Below are positions 18,318-26,540 of a DNA stretch of 64,000 bases, piece after piece. Below the pieces are notes generated by a model. The model searched no databases and had not been told where the DNA came from. It was given only the letters and a program-made list of their open reading frames with translations. The stretch is from Diplonema papillatum. Lineage: Eukaryota; Euglenozoa; Diplonemea; Diplonemida; Diplonemidae. The stretch spans positions 1 to 64,000 of the forward strand of contig JAPJBO010000770.1 in NCBI GenBank assembly GCA_030068145.1, given 5' to 3'. The position numbers and the translations under genes were made by a program. How positions within the stretch are numbered: position 1 is the first letter of the stretch; each line of letters opens with the position of its first letter.

Positions 18318-18347
18318 TAATCGAGTGTAATCGAGTGTAATCGTTTT
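18318..18347. repeat. GTGTAATCGA tandem units at the LINE junction
   Basis: Three units of (G)TGTAATCGA(G) lie exactly between the truncated and the full LINE copy. The same decamer-like unit lies beyond the LINE 5' end (25257-25285), at the outer end of the truncated copy (17613-17636) and near 13942-13957. These look like a host repeat used as target, or like target duplications. Confidence 0.7.
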
Positions 18348-18399
18348 GGATTAGAATGCAACGAATCTGTGGCGATAATCTGCATCGCCGACTGCGCGG

Positions 18400-21300
18400 T
18401 TATCTCTTCGCACGTGAAGTGTCATGCTTTCGCCTCTTTAGCTCGTCTTGATCGTCGCGCTCAGGCGCGCGTTTGGTGCTTCGCTTCTTCTTCGATTGCT
18501 CGTCGAGGTTCATCGGTTGCGCGTCGACTTCTGCTTTTTCTCGGCGCCTGGGCGATGGTCGTGGCGCATCGACGCGTCCTTTGCGTCTTTTCGGTACCGG
18601 CTCCGCCGCGGAGTCTGATCGCCGCTTCTTCGCTGGCGTTGGCGCCGTCTTCCCGACCTTCGCTGCTGACGTCGGTGTTGATGTTGCGGGCTCTCGCTTG
18701 CCTTCTGCTGCTTCCTGCAGAATGAACACCACGTTCTCACGCTTCGCCTGTCTCGGCGCTGGCGCGGCGCCCTCCAGCTCCGCCTTCCTCTTCTTCGATG
18801 CTGCTTCTTCTCCTCTCGCCACGGTCGCCCGGTGGTGCCCCTTCCGACAGCACAGTTTGGGCCTTCGACTCCGCAAATCCGCGAGCCGGCTGCAGTGCGC
18901 ACACGTCGGCATGCCATGATCAAGGCACCGGTGGTGTCCGTTGCGGCAGCACTCCGCGATCGTCTTGCACGTCGCGCATTGCGTCAGGCGGTGCTGCGCG
19001 CAGAACTTCACCGCAAGGCCGTCGTCTTCCTTGTGGTGGGCCTTACAGCACCACGCCACCGACTTGCCCCGGCGCTTGCAGACGTCGCACTTCACCTTTT
19101 GGTGCTCGTGGCACACCCGCTCACCCCACTTTTCGTGTTGGGGAACCCCTTCCGGCACGTACCACGGATCCCCTCCGACGACTGCCGACTTCTTGCCTTT
19201 CTTCTTCTCCGTAGCGTCGTTGAACACCGCCCATCTCGCCGCACGCTCCGCCCTTCCACCTCCGTACGTCGGGAAAAGATCCATCCCCCACGCCTCGCCG
19301 TTGAATTCGTGCCGAGCCGTCGTCAGCTGCGTCTCGAGCACTTCCATCGTCTCCGTACCACCACGGAAGATTGGCCTCATCTCGTACCCCGTGAGGCACG
19401 GCGGGGCTCCCACCGTTCTCAGCGACCCTATCGTCCCCAGTTTCCTTCCCGGCAGAGGCGGTTCGTCGCCGTTTCGCTCCAGCGCATCCCCGACGGTTTT
19501 CAAAAGCCTCGCGAGTACCCTCGCGCGCATGCTCAACGGTGTCCCGTCCGTCGTTGCTACGACACTGCCCGGCAGATCGAGCCCGGTGTACACTTCAAAG
19601 TCGATGGCGAGCTCCGCTGTCGAAACGTCACCCGCTACCGACCAGCACATCCCATCCAGCCAATGTTGCAGCGCCCGGAACCACCTCTCTCCTCCGACCG
19701 CCGCGAAGGTCCCCGGTCCAGCGATCGCTTCGAAATTCAGTCGGCGCGGGGGGCAGTCGTCGGGGTGCAGTTGTCTCCAGGGGTGGCCGACCGCCCGGTC
19801 TCTTCCTTCCCTCTCCAGCCGTCGTCTCTCGTGCATGACCTCCGCCATGAACGTGTGCAGCACTTCGATGCTGACTCGACTTCCCTTCGGCAGAATCCCG
19901 TGTTCTTGCAGGCACGGGGGCCAAGTCGAGCGATCCGCGCCAACAATTTCGGCATACTGGTGTTGCGCTCGGATCCGTTCGTACGCCCGGCATTGCCACC
20001 AAATGTGGCCCAGGGTTTCCTCCGTCGGCTCGACACAGCGTCTGCACAGCCCGTCACCTCCCCACAGCTTGGCAGCATGTGACTCCGTCATCACCGACCC
20101 AGCCACGACCTCGGCAACGTCCCGTGCAGCCGTCAGCGTTGTCGACGCCTTCAGCCCGTAGGCATTCGTCGCGACGTAGTCTACACCTGCCCGCACCCCT
20201 CCGAAGTCTACCCGCCTCTTCTCAAGCCCCGCTAGCCGCCAGCCGCGAATCACCCTTCTCAGCGTGTGCCCTCGCTCCCCCCTGCTTTGTCGCACCAGCC
20301 CCAGCACGTTCCCTGCCTCGTCCTCGGCGTTGTCGAAATCTTCCGTCCATCGCATACCGAGCTTTTTCGCATGCTCGGCCGCAATACCGATCGGTCCCCA
20401 TGCGCGGATTCTGCTGCCATACGCCTTTCGAACTGTTGCGACGCGGGCCCTCCACGCCGGCCTCCTTCGGCACACTTCTGCGATCATGCCGAGCGACCGA
20501 TACGGCAGCACTGTGTACGGGTCGAGCAAGTGGGCCTTGTTTAGAATGCCCAACACGGCCTCCTGCGCCCGATGCAGCCTCACCGGGTCCCAGACGCCTC
20601 TGAGTAGTGCTGCGGTGAACTTCCCCAGCCCCCGCACCGTCGGAAGCGCGAACTCCGAGCCGTATGTCGCCGCCGGTAAAACTGCCATCGCCGCTAGTCC
20701 CGACCTCTGCGTCATCGAGATCGGCAGAGCTCCCAACCGTTCGGCCTCCTCTGCGCGCTGGTCGTAGCGCAGGTCCGTTGTCCTGCGTGTTCGCTTCGTG
20801 CCGACTAGGCACCCTACGATGGTGAGCTCCTCCTTCGTCGCGATAAGTGCGCCGCCTACCCTCAACTTCGCTTCATACCCCTTCGGCGTCCCAAAAGCAA
20901 ACGTCTTCGGTATCCCGATCGACATGCCGGTGTTCGAACAGAATTTGTCGACTTCCACCAAGGCGTTCTGCAAGCAGGCTTCCCTGAGACGCGACAGGAG
21001 GGTGAGGTCGTCCGCGAAGGATTCGCTCGTCACCCCCCCCACGTCGTCCACTCTGCGCACCACGATGGAGAGCAGCGCGTTGATGAGGATCACGCTCAGG
21101 GGGCAGCCCTGCAGTATCCCATTGGTGGTGAAGAAGACACCTCCCACTCCCATGTGCAGCTTGTACCGCCTCCGTAATCGCGCGTAAATGTCGCGCAGCG
21201 GCCCGAGGATTCTCTCATGGAGGCCCAGTTCCCCCACCAGCTTCAACACGATGTCTCGCGGCACCTTGTCAAAACACTTGGCAAAGTCTAGGGCCACGCC

Positions 21301-23463
21301 GTATAGCTCCTTACCCGTCAAGAGCGCTTCTTCGATTTGCGAGGCGATTTCGAATACCACGTCCACGGTTCCGTGTTTGGGCCTGAACCCGTGCTGGCTA
21401 TTCGCTATCCATTTCTCCTGCCACTGGACGACGTCCCTGAGCCGCGTACTCGCCCACAAGCGATAGATCGCACTTGTGACGGTGATCGGCCGCAACGCCA
21501 GCGGGTCAAGAGTTTCGTCCTTCGGGATCAGCGTGACCGCGGCTTCCAACAACGCGTCTGGCCACGTCCCGGTCGCTTCTATCGCGTTGAACACCTCTGC
21601 CAGGGCGTTCAGTAGCGGCAATGGCAGCTTCTTCAGCTCCGCTGTGTTCCATCCGTCCACACCTGGGACACCGCCATCCCTCTTCTTTCCAAGAATGCTT
21701 CTCAGATCCTCGCCCGTCAAATCTCGGCATTCCATCGGACGATGTTCGATGTACTCCGCATACTCCGTCCGGAACGCTTCATAGCTTGGCTCCTGTTTGC
21801 ACTCGTACATCCGGTTAACCGGCGCCCACTCCTTCTGCAACGCCGCATCGATCTGCCGCGCATTCGCCGTGTACTGCCCCTCCACCTTCAGCGCCACCAG
21901 GCCATCCGCCCTCTTCTTCCTGCACCACGGTAGCAACTGCCCTTTGTTCGCGCAGTGGAGGTTTTGCATCTTGTTCTCCAGCTGTGCAATCCTCCCTTTA
22001 CGCGCTTGTGCCGTCAGTGAACGGCTTCTCGCTTCCAGCTTCTGCCTGACGGTCTGGGCGACGCTCAAGTCCGGTGGACGCCGCGGCAAATTGCGCACCT
22101 TCGGTAATTGTCCGGCCATAGAATCCAGACCAGACACCACGTTCTGCCACGTCTTCTCCAGCGACCTCGGCATGCACCCAGGTCCTTCCCCATTCAGAGC
22201 TTGCAACCCTCGGATATACGCGTCGAGGCCGTTCATCGCCTTCCGGACTCTGCTCGAGGCATATGTGTCTGCGCCCGTCCCGGTGTCCGTCGCAGATGCA
22301 ATTCGCACCCTTTTGGGCACCCTCGTCTCACCTCTTCCTCGATAGGCGGCAACGGGCCCGTCGAGCAGCCCCTGTTCCTCTGCCAGCTCGATCAGAAACT
22401 GCTCGCACGCCTTCGTCGCCGACAGCCAGAGTGCTTCCACGTTCCCTGGTGCCGCATCGCCGAAGCGATTCTTCACCAACAACTCCTCCGCCCTTGCCGC
22501 TGTCCGCCCCTCGTCCACCTTGCTTATTTGCCGCAGTGACCTCGGCATTCGATACCTCTCACACGTGTCTGCGAACGCGGCGATGTCCAACTCCACCGTT
22601 ACCATCTTGTGACTGGGCACCCGCTGCCCCTCCCCGTCCACGACGACGGTGGTCTCGCTCGCTACGAGTGCCTGCATCGCGACGTCGTTCAACAAGATGT
22701 GGTCGATGCGTGTGCCTCGCGTGCCTGTCTTCTCGTACGTCTTCGGGGCACCGCCAGCGGAGCAGATTTCCGCGGCGTCGTACCATCCCGACCGCAGCAT
22801 GCTCGACATCGCCGCCGACGACGAGGGTTCTGCATTGAAGTCCCCGGCCACAACCACTGGCACCCGTCCGAGACTCGATGCTTCCCGGTGCACCTCCGCA
22901 ATGATCCTCTCCCTCTCCGACGCAGCCTTTTCTCCAGAATTCGCATATAGAGTGAATATATGCAAGAATTGGCTTCCTTTTCCAATTCCGACGGCCACGT
23001 GCACCCATCTTCGGCTCAGTGATGGCTTCCCGACCACGAAGGCCGGCGCCGGTTTCTTCGCAAAAACTGCAACACCCGCTCCGCCGGCTTCCGCTACCCA
23101 CGGTGACGCCTTACCCTGCCGGTCGAGCCGTTCCCGACACGGTTCCCCCCACAGCGACTTCCAGCTTTGTCGGACGCCGTCCTCGAATTCCCTCTGACCC
23201 CATTCGGTCAAGAGCGTCTCCTGTACCGCCAGGATGTCTACCGCGGCACAGTCCAAAAAGTGTGCCCTTCCCCCCAACGAGGTCATGTTCAGCGTTCCAA
23301 ACTTCAGTGTCTTCCCTTCTCGTTGCAACACTCCGCCATCCCACTTCGGCGGCACCTCCCGTGACTCGGCGCTCGCTCTTTCATCCGCCGCGACCCTCCC
23401 CGCGTCCCCAATGCGCAATGCCGCAGTCTCCACCGTGTCCGGACGTCGCGCCAGCTCTGCCAT
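18400..23463 (-). CDS. LINE ORF2: APE endonuclease, reverse transcriptase, zinc knuckle, Cys/His-rich tail
   Basis: The frame is open from 23655, but the first in-frame ATG is at 23463, giving about 1687 residues. APE-type endonuclease motifs: TLNMTSLGG, AVQETLL, VVVAGDFNAEP (near 22840), TRIDHILLND (near 22700) and the catalytic His in SHKMVTVELD (near 22600). RT motifs: LDFAKCFDKVP (near 21280), GILQGCPLSVILIN (near 21110) and ESFADDLTLL (near 21015). A C-x2-C-H-C knuckle (LCRRCVEPTEETLGHIWWQC) is near 20040. After it come about 250 residues resembling the fragment at 15859-17265, then a Cys/His-rich block with repeated CC...GHHR units (near 18850-19130), then a Lys/Arg-rich tail with several nuclear-localisation-like runs. 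The enzyme would nick target DNA and reverse-transcribe the element RNA. Confidence 0.88.
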   Translation of the reverse strand: MAELARRPDTVETAALRIGDAGRVAADERASAESREVPPKWDGGVLQREGKTLKFGTLNMTSLGGRAHFLDCAAVDILAVQETLLTEWGQREFEDGVRQSWKSLWGEPCRERLDRQGKASPWVAEAGGAGVAVFAKKPAPAFVVGKPSLSRRWVHVAVGIGKGSQFLHIFTLYANSGEKAASERERIIAEVHREASSLGRVPVVVAGDFNAEPSSSAAMSSMLRSGWYDAAEICSAGGAPKTYEKTGTRGTRIDHILLNDVAMQALVASETTVVVDGEGQRVPSHKMVTVELDIAAFADTCERYRMPRSLRQISKVDEGRTAARAEELLVKNRFGDAAPGNVEALWLSATKACEQFLIELAEEQGLLDGPVAAYRGRGETRVPKRVRIASATDTGTGADTYASSRVRKAMNGLDAYIRGLQALNGEGPGCMPRSLEKTWQNVVSGLDSMAGQLPKVRNLPRRPPDLSVAQTVRQKLEARSRSLTAQARKGRIAQLENKMQNLHCANKGQLLPWCRKKRADGLVALKVEGQYTANARQIDAALQKEWAPVNRMYECKQEPSYEAFRTEYAEYIEHRPMECRDLTGEDLRSILGKKRDGGVPGVDGWNTAELKKLPLPLLNALAEVFNAIEATGTWPDALLEAAVTLIPKDETLDPLALRPITVTSAIYRLWASTRLRDVVQWQEKWIANSQHGFRPKHGTVDVVFEIASQIEEALLTGKELYGVALDFAKCFDKVPRDIVLKLVGELGLHERILGPLRDIYARLRRRYKLHMGVGGVFFTTNGILQGCPLSVILINALLSIVVRRVDDVGGVTSESFADDLTLLSRLREACLQNALVEVDKFCSNTGMSIGIPKTFAFGTPKGYEAKLRVGGALIATKEELTIVGCLVGTKRTRRTTDLRYDQRAEEAERLGALPISMTQRSGLAAMAVLPAATYGSEFALPTVRGLGKFTAALLRGVWDPVRLHRAQEAVLGILNKAHLLDPYTVLPYRSLGMIAEVCRRRPAWRARVATVRKAYGSRIRAWGPIGIAAEHAKKLGMRWTEDFDNAEDEAGNVLGLVRQSRGERGHTLRRVIRGWRLAGLEKRRVDFGGVRAGVDYVATNAYGLKASTTLTAARDVAEVVAGSVMTESHAAKLWGGDGLCRRCVEPTEETLGHIWWQCRAYERIRAQHQYAEIVGADRSTWPPCLQEHGILPKGSRVSIEVLHTFMAEVMHERRRLEREGRDRAVGHPWRQLHPDDCPPRRLNFEAIAGPGTFAAVGGERWFRALQHWLDGMCWSVAGDVSTAELAIDFEVYTGLDLPGSVVATTDGTPLSMRARVLARLLKTVGDALERNGDEPPLPGRKLGTIGSLRTVGAPPCLTGYEMRPIFRGGTETMEVLETQLTTARHEFNGEAWGMDLFPTYGGGRAERAARWAVFNDATEKKKGKKSAVVGGDPWYVPEGVPQHEKWGERVCHEHQKVKCDVCKRRGKSVAWCCKAHHKEDDGLAVKFCAQHRLTQCATCKTIAECCRNGHHRCLDHGMPTCAHCSRLADLRSRRPKLCCRKGHHRATVARGEEAASKKRKAELEGAAPAPRQAKRENVVFILQEAAEGKREPATSTPTSAAKVGKTAPTPAKKRRSDSAAEPVPKRRKGRVDAPRPSPRRREKAEVDAQPMNLDEQSKKKRSTKRAPERDDQDELKRRKHDTSRAKR

Positions 23464-23655
23464 TGCGCTGCCCGGGAGTAGGAGTCGGTCGTAGTGTTCC
23501 GGTACATACGTGACTACCGCCTGCTCCCCTGTGGCGCCCGCGCGAGGTGCGTACCGTCGCAGGATGTGCGGTCTCCTGCCTTCGGCGTCCTCTCCGCCCT
23601 CGCATCCCACACCTGCGATTTCGCCTGTCTTCCTCGGTCTCGTCGTCGACCTTCA

Positions 23656-25083
23656 TCAGCGCACCTCCCGCGCTATCAGTCGATGTGGGGGCGACTCCTC
23701 ACTGGCGACGACGCGTGTGTCCCCATGCGTCTTGCTCCGGTAGGACGCGACTTGGCGACATGTCCATCCCGCCGCCTTCATGGTCGCCTCAAGATCCGAA
23801 GCGGCATCGCGCGCCTGTGCCCCCCTCACCAGGTAATGCATCGCGGGCGGTCCCTGCTTCACCGCCGCTTCGCCCAGCGATTCCCGCACCCGCTCGGACA
23901 TGCCGTCTTCGACCCTCACCCCCAGCCGCGCGCGACTACGAGCAAGGCCCAGGCAGCCTTTCCCCTGCGCGAGCACGAGAGCGCTCTTCAGCGATGCTTC
24001 CTCGTCAGCTAGCCATACGACGTCGCTCGTCTCCGATCCCTCCTTCCAGCGCGGTACGCGTAGAAAGAGACCCCTCCTGCCCGAAATTCTCAACAATCTC
24101 CCGACCTGCTCCTCCTCGACACGTACCATCATCTGAAATACCCGGTGTACCCGCCGCACGTTGAACATGCTGTGCGGACTCAGGTCCACCTTCGCCTCTC
24201 CCGCGAGCCGCCTGCACTCCGCCTTCAGCACCCGCCCCCCCGATGGCTCCTGCAGGGCCGCTAACGTGTCTGCCCCGCACCAGCGTGCATCTATCTCGGC
24301 GCAAATCAGCACCGTCGATGTCGGCGGGCGGTCGACCTTCTTCACGTCCGCGGGCGCGTACACCACGTCTCCCTCCGGGGACCTTGTCACGTATCCCGGC
24401 AGCACCTTCTCCGCGCCGTCAACTCGGCACACCACGTCCGTCCGCCTGCTGCCCTCCAGAGCCGCCACCGTGACCACCGCCGAGCCCTCTGGCATCCCTT
24501 CACGTCGTATCCTGCGTGCGCTCGCCATGGGCGCGAACGCCACCGTCGCTTCGGCCAGCTCGGTGTGGTCAACCACCGGCACCCCCCAGTCTTCCTGCCT
24601 CAGCTCTATTTTCGCCTTCCTCGCCCCTCCGACTGCCTTCTCGCCTTCTTGTCCCTTCTTCTGTCCGTCCTCTTCCATCGCGCGCGCGGCCGTCGGCTTC
24701 TTGCCCGGCACCTCTATCCACCCTCCGTTGCGCTTCTTTTTCTTTTTCCCCTGTTTTCCACCCGACGCCTCTTGCTTCGCCACGCCGTCCCCGCCGCCGC
24801 TGGTATCGTCGTTCTCACCTGCACTCGCCTTGCCTTTTCCGCTTTTACCGCCCGCCTTCTCTGCATTTGAACCCGCGACACCGTCACCGCCGTCGTCCCA
24901 GCAGAGCTCGCGCTCATCCCCCTCGTCATCCGCCCAGCTGGGAGCGTTTGTCGTACTCTGCTTCTTCGCGCCTTCTGTCTGAGCCTGCTTTACCAGCCCG
25001 CTGACTGCGGCCATCAGATCAGCCATCTGCTTGCCTTGAGCCTGCACCTGGGCGGCGAGTTCCTTGAACTCCGGTTCCGTCAT
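23656..25083 (-). CDS. LINE ORF1 (RNA-binding/assembly protein)
   Basis: 475 residues from the ATG at 25083. The start (EFKELAAQVQAQGKQMADLM) looks like a short coiled coil. An acidic and Lys/Gly-rich disordered stretch covers about residues 50-150. A folded, mixed alpha/beta part follows (residues 180-475) that I could not assign; there is no CCHC knuckle. It ends in two tandem in-frame UGA stops (23658-23653), after which the same frame continues into ORF2. A start codon overlapping the first stop (UGAUG) lies in another frame and leads only to a 91-codon frame. Its place upstream of an APE-RT ORF defines it as LINE ORF1. Confidence 0.75.
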   Translation of the reverse strand: MTEPEFKELAAQVQAQGKQMADLMAAVSGLVKQAQTEGAKKQSTTNAPSWADDEGDERELCWDDGGDGVAGSNAEKAGGKSGKGKASAGENDDTSGGGDGVAKQEASGGKQGKKKKKRNGGWIEVPGKKPTAARAMEEDGQKKGQEGEKAVGGARKAKIELRQEDWGVPVVDHTELAEATVAFAPMASARRIRREGMPEGSAVVTVAALEGSRRTDVVCRVDGAEKVLPGYVTRSPEGDVVYAPADVKKVDRPPTSTVLICAEIDARWCGADTLAALQEPSGGRVLKAECRRLAGEAKVDLSPHSMFNVRRVHRVFQMMVRVEEEQVGRLLRISGRRGLFLRVPRWKEGSETSDVVWLADEEASLKSALVLAQGKGCLGLARSRARLGVRVEDGMSERVRESLGEAAVKQGPPAMHYLVRGAQARDAASDLEATMKAAGWTCRQVASYRSKTHGDTRVVASEESPPHRLIAREVR

Positions 25084-25285
25084 TGCGCGCTCTCGGGGTT
25101 GTACTGCTTGATGTGTATGTGTGTGTGTGTGTGTCGTCGGTCTTCTCTCTTTGTCTTCGTCCTCTTAATACTTTCTTGGTGCTTCCTTTTACCGGGACGG
25201 ATCCCGGGGCCGCTCTCCTTCGAGAGTGTCCACGGCAAGACACCAATAAAGTACAGTGTAATCGAGTGTAATCGACGCGTAATCG

Positions 25286-26138
25286 AGCTAAAGTCACTTT
25301 CAGGGGGGCTAGGTGAATTGGCTCAGGGCATTTCTCAACGAGCCAGCAAAACAAATTTATCTGTGCAAACGGTGCTGTCTCCGAAATAGTCCCGTACTGC
25401 GCGGTCAACATCCTGGTGGCAACCAAGCACTTAAAGAATTGGGCCTGGTGACCTCCCCGTTTCTTTTCTCGACGAGGTTCGTATGCACGACATCTTTTTC
25501 GGTTTTGGCTGCAAGTTGACACACCCTGTGCGGGATGTGAGCAGCCTCAGAAGCTGGAGTTAAAGCTGGAGTTAAAAAAGCGGGTGTCACACCCGCTTTT
25601 TGGGTGTGACTCGGGCACCCTCTTCAACTCCAACTTCTGGGGCTGGACTTCACCGTGTAGTATCCCCTGGTGGTGTTAGCGTGGTTTGTGGGTAGCCTGC
25701 AAAACCAAGGAGCCGTTTCCGTTTCCGTTTCCGTTTCCATGTTTTGGAAAAAACGGATGGAAACGCGTTTACTTGCCAACATAGCCGCCCCCCCCCACCC
25801 CCCCCCCCCCCCCCCCCCTGGCACTTGTTATATAACAAGTCTCCACTTGTTACATCACTTGTTAGAAATATAACTAGTTATGTCCCAAAAAATACAGCTA
25901 ACAAGTGCGTCGTGTCGGTCCACCCCCCTTTACCCGGTAGACCGGAATGGTACCGGGTATACCCGACGGTTCCTATACCGACGACTTAACCCCCGGTAGA
26001 AACACGGCAGAAACCTGGCAAGAACCCGGCAGAAACCTGGGTTGGATCACTTGGTCTTGGTCGTACTGCACATGACGGTCTTCAATTTTATACCTACACG
26101 TCAAAACCGCGCAGTGCATCTAAAGAAAGTGGGCGTCA
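25286..26138. other. Intergenic stretch with hairpin, GTTTCC tandem repeat and C-run
   Basis: No gene seen. It holds a perfect hairpin AAAAGCGGGTGTCACACCCGCTTTT (about 25576-25600) and a tandem GTTTCC hexamer (25709-25738) whose flank GGATGGAAACG recurs inverted at 40060-40135. It also holds a C-run (about 25789-25818) and short degenerate repeats CGGCAGAAACCTGG (26000-26040). A TATA-like TTTTATACC at about 26087-26095 lies some 45 bases before the transporter start codon, a weak promoter candidate. Confidence 0.5.
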
Positions 26139-26540
26139 ATGGGCAATGAGCTCGGGTCGTTCAAGGAGGACGACAGGGTGCAAGTCGTCGACGACGCAGC
26201 GGTGCTCCAGCACTGCATCGAAGAATGCGAAGACTTGGAGTGGGACGATGAAATGTATCTGGACACCGTGGGTCGCATCGGCATTGTCGTGCGATTAGAT
26301 GAGGACGGGCTGGTGGTGGTACAGTTCGAAGGATGCGACGAAGAAAAGTATTATCCTAATCAGGCACTCGAAAGTGCTGTGGTGGTCGTAGCCTCTGAAG
26401 GCAAGTCGACACCCCAGGAAGGGCCTGTCAGGTCGCCTGTGCTTTCCATGGCACAAGCCAGCATTCGTTCCCTGAACCAGATAAGTTTCCGATCGCCGAA
26501 GCTGAAGGTCATTCAGTCATCCTTCGGAAATGAGAGCGAG
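26139..26540 (+). CDS. MFS gene exon 1: N-terminal SH3-like (MIB/HERC2-type) domain
   Basis: Codes 134 residues from ATG 26139 to a donor GAG|GTATGT (phase 0). Residues about 10-80 (DDRVQVVDDAAVL...WDDEM, VGRIGIVVRLDEDGLVVVQF, YYPNQALE) resemble the small beta-barrel repeat found in Mind-bomb/HERC2-type proteins. There it packs a 'W-x-D-x-M ... G-x-x-G-x-V ... V-x-F' pattern. Residues 95-134 are Ser-rich and probably disordered. A cytosolic sensor or protein-binding domain fused to a transporter is inferred. Domain identity is by pattern only. Confidence 0.55.

Larger units (their letters stand above)
18319..25280 (-). mobile_element. Full-length APE-type LINE (non-LTR retrotransposon), minus strand
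   Basis: Two ORFs run leftward: ORF1 (25083-23656) and ORF2 (to 18400). The 5' leader is about 170 bases and includes a (GT)n run at about 25112-25135, and the 3' trailer is about 55 bases. Both ends abut GTGTAATCGA units. Gene order ORF1, then APE endonuclease-RT-zinc knuckle, is that of L1/CR1/R1-like clades. Open frames in both ORFs suggest it could be or have been recently active. The Cys/His-rich domain after the zinc knuckle is unusual. Confidence 0.85.

Noticed and set aside
25624-25989. Frames across the C-run and GTTTCC repeats
   Set aside because: Homopolymer Pro/Gly and Val-Ser repeats are artefacts of simple sequence.
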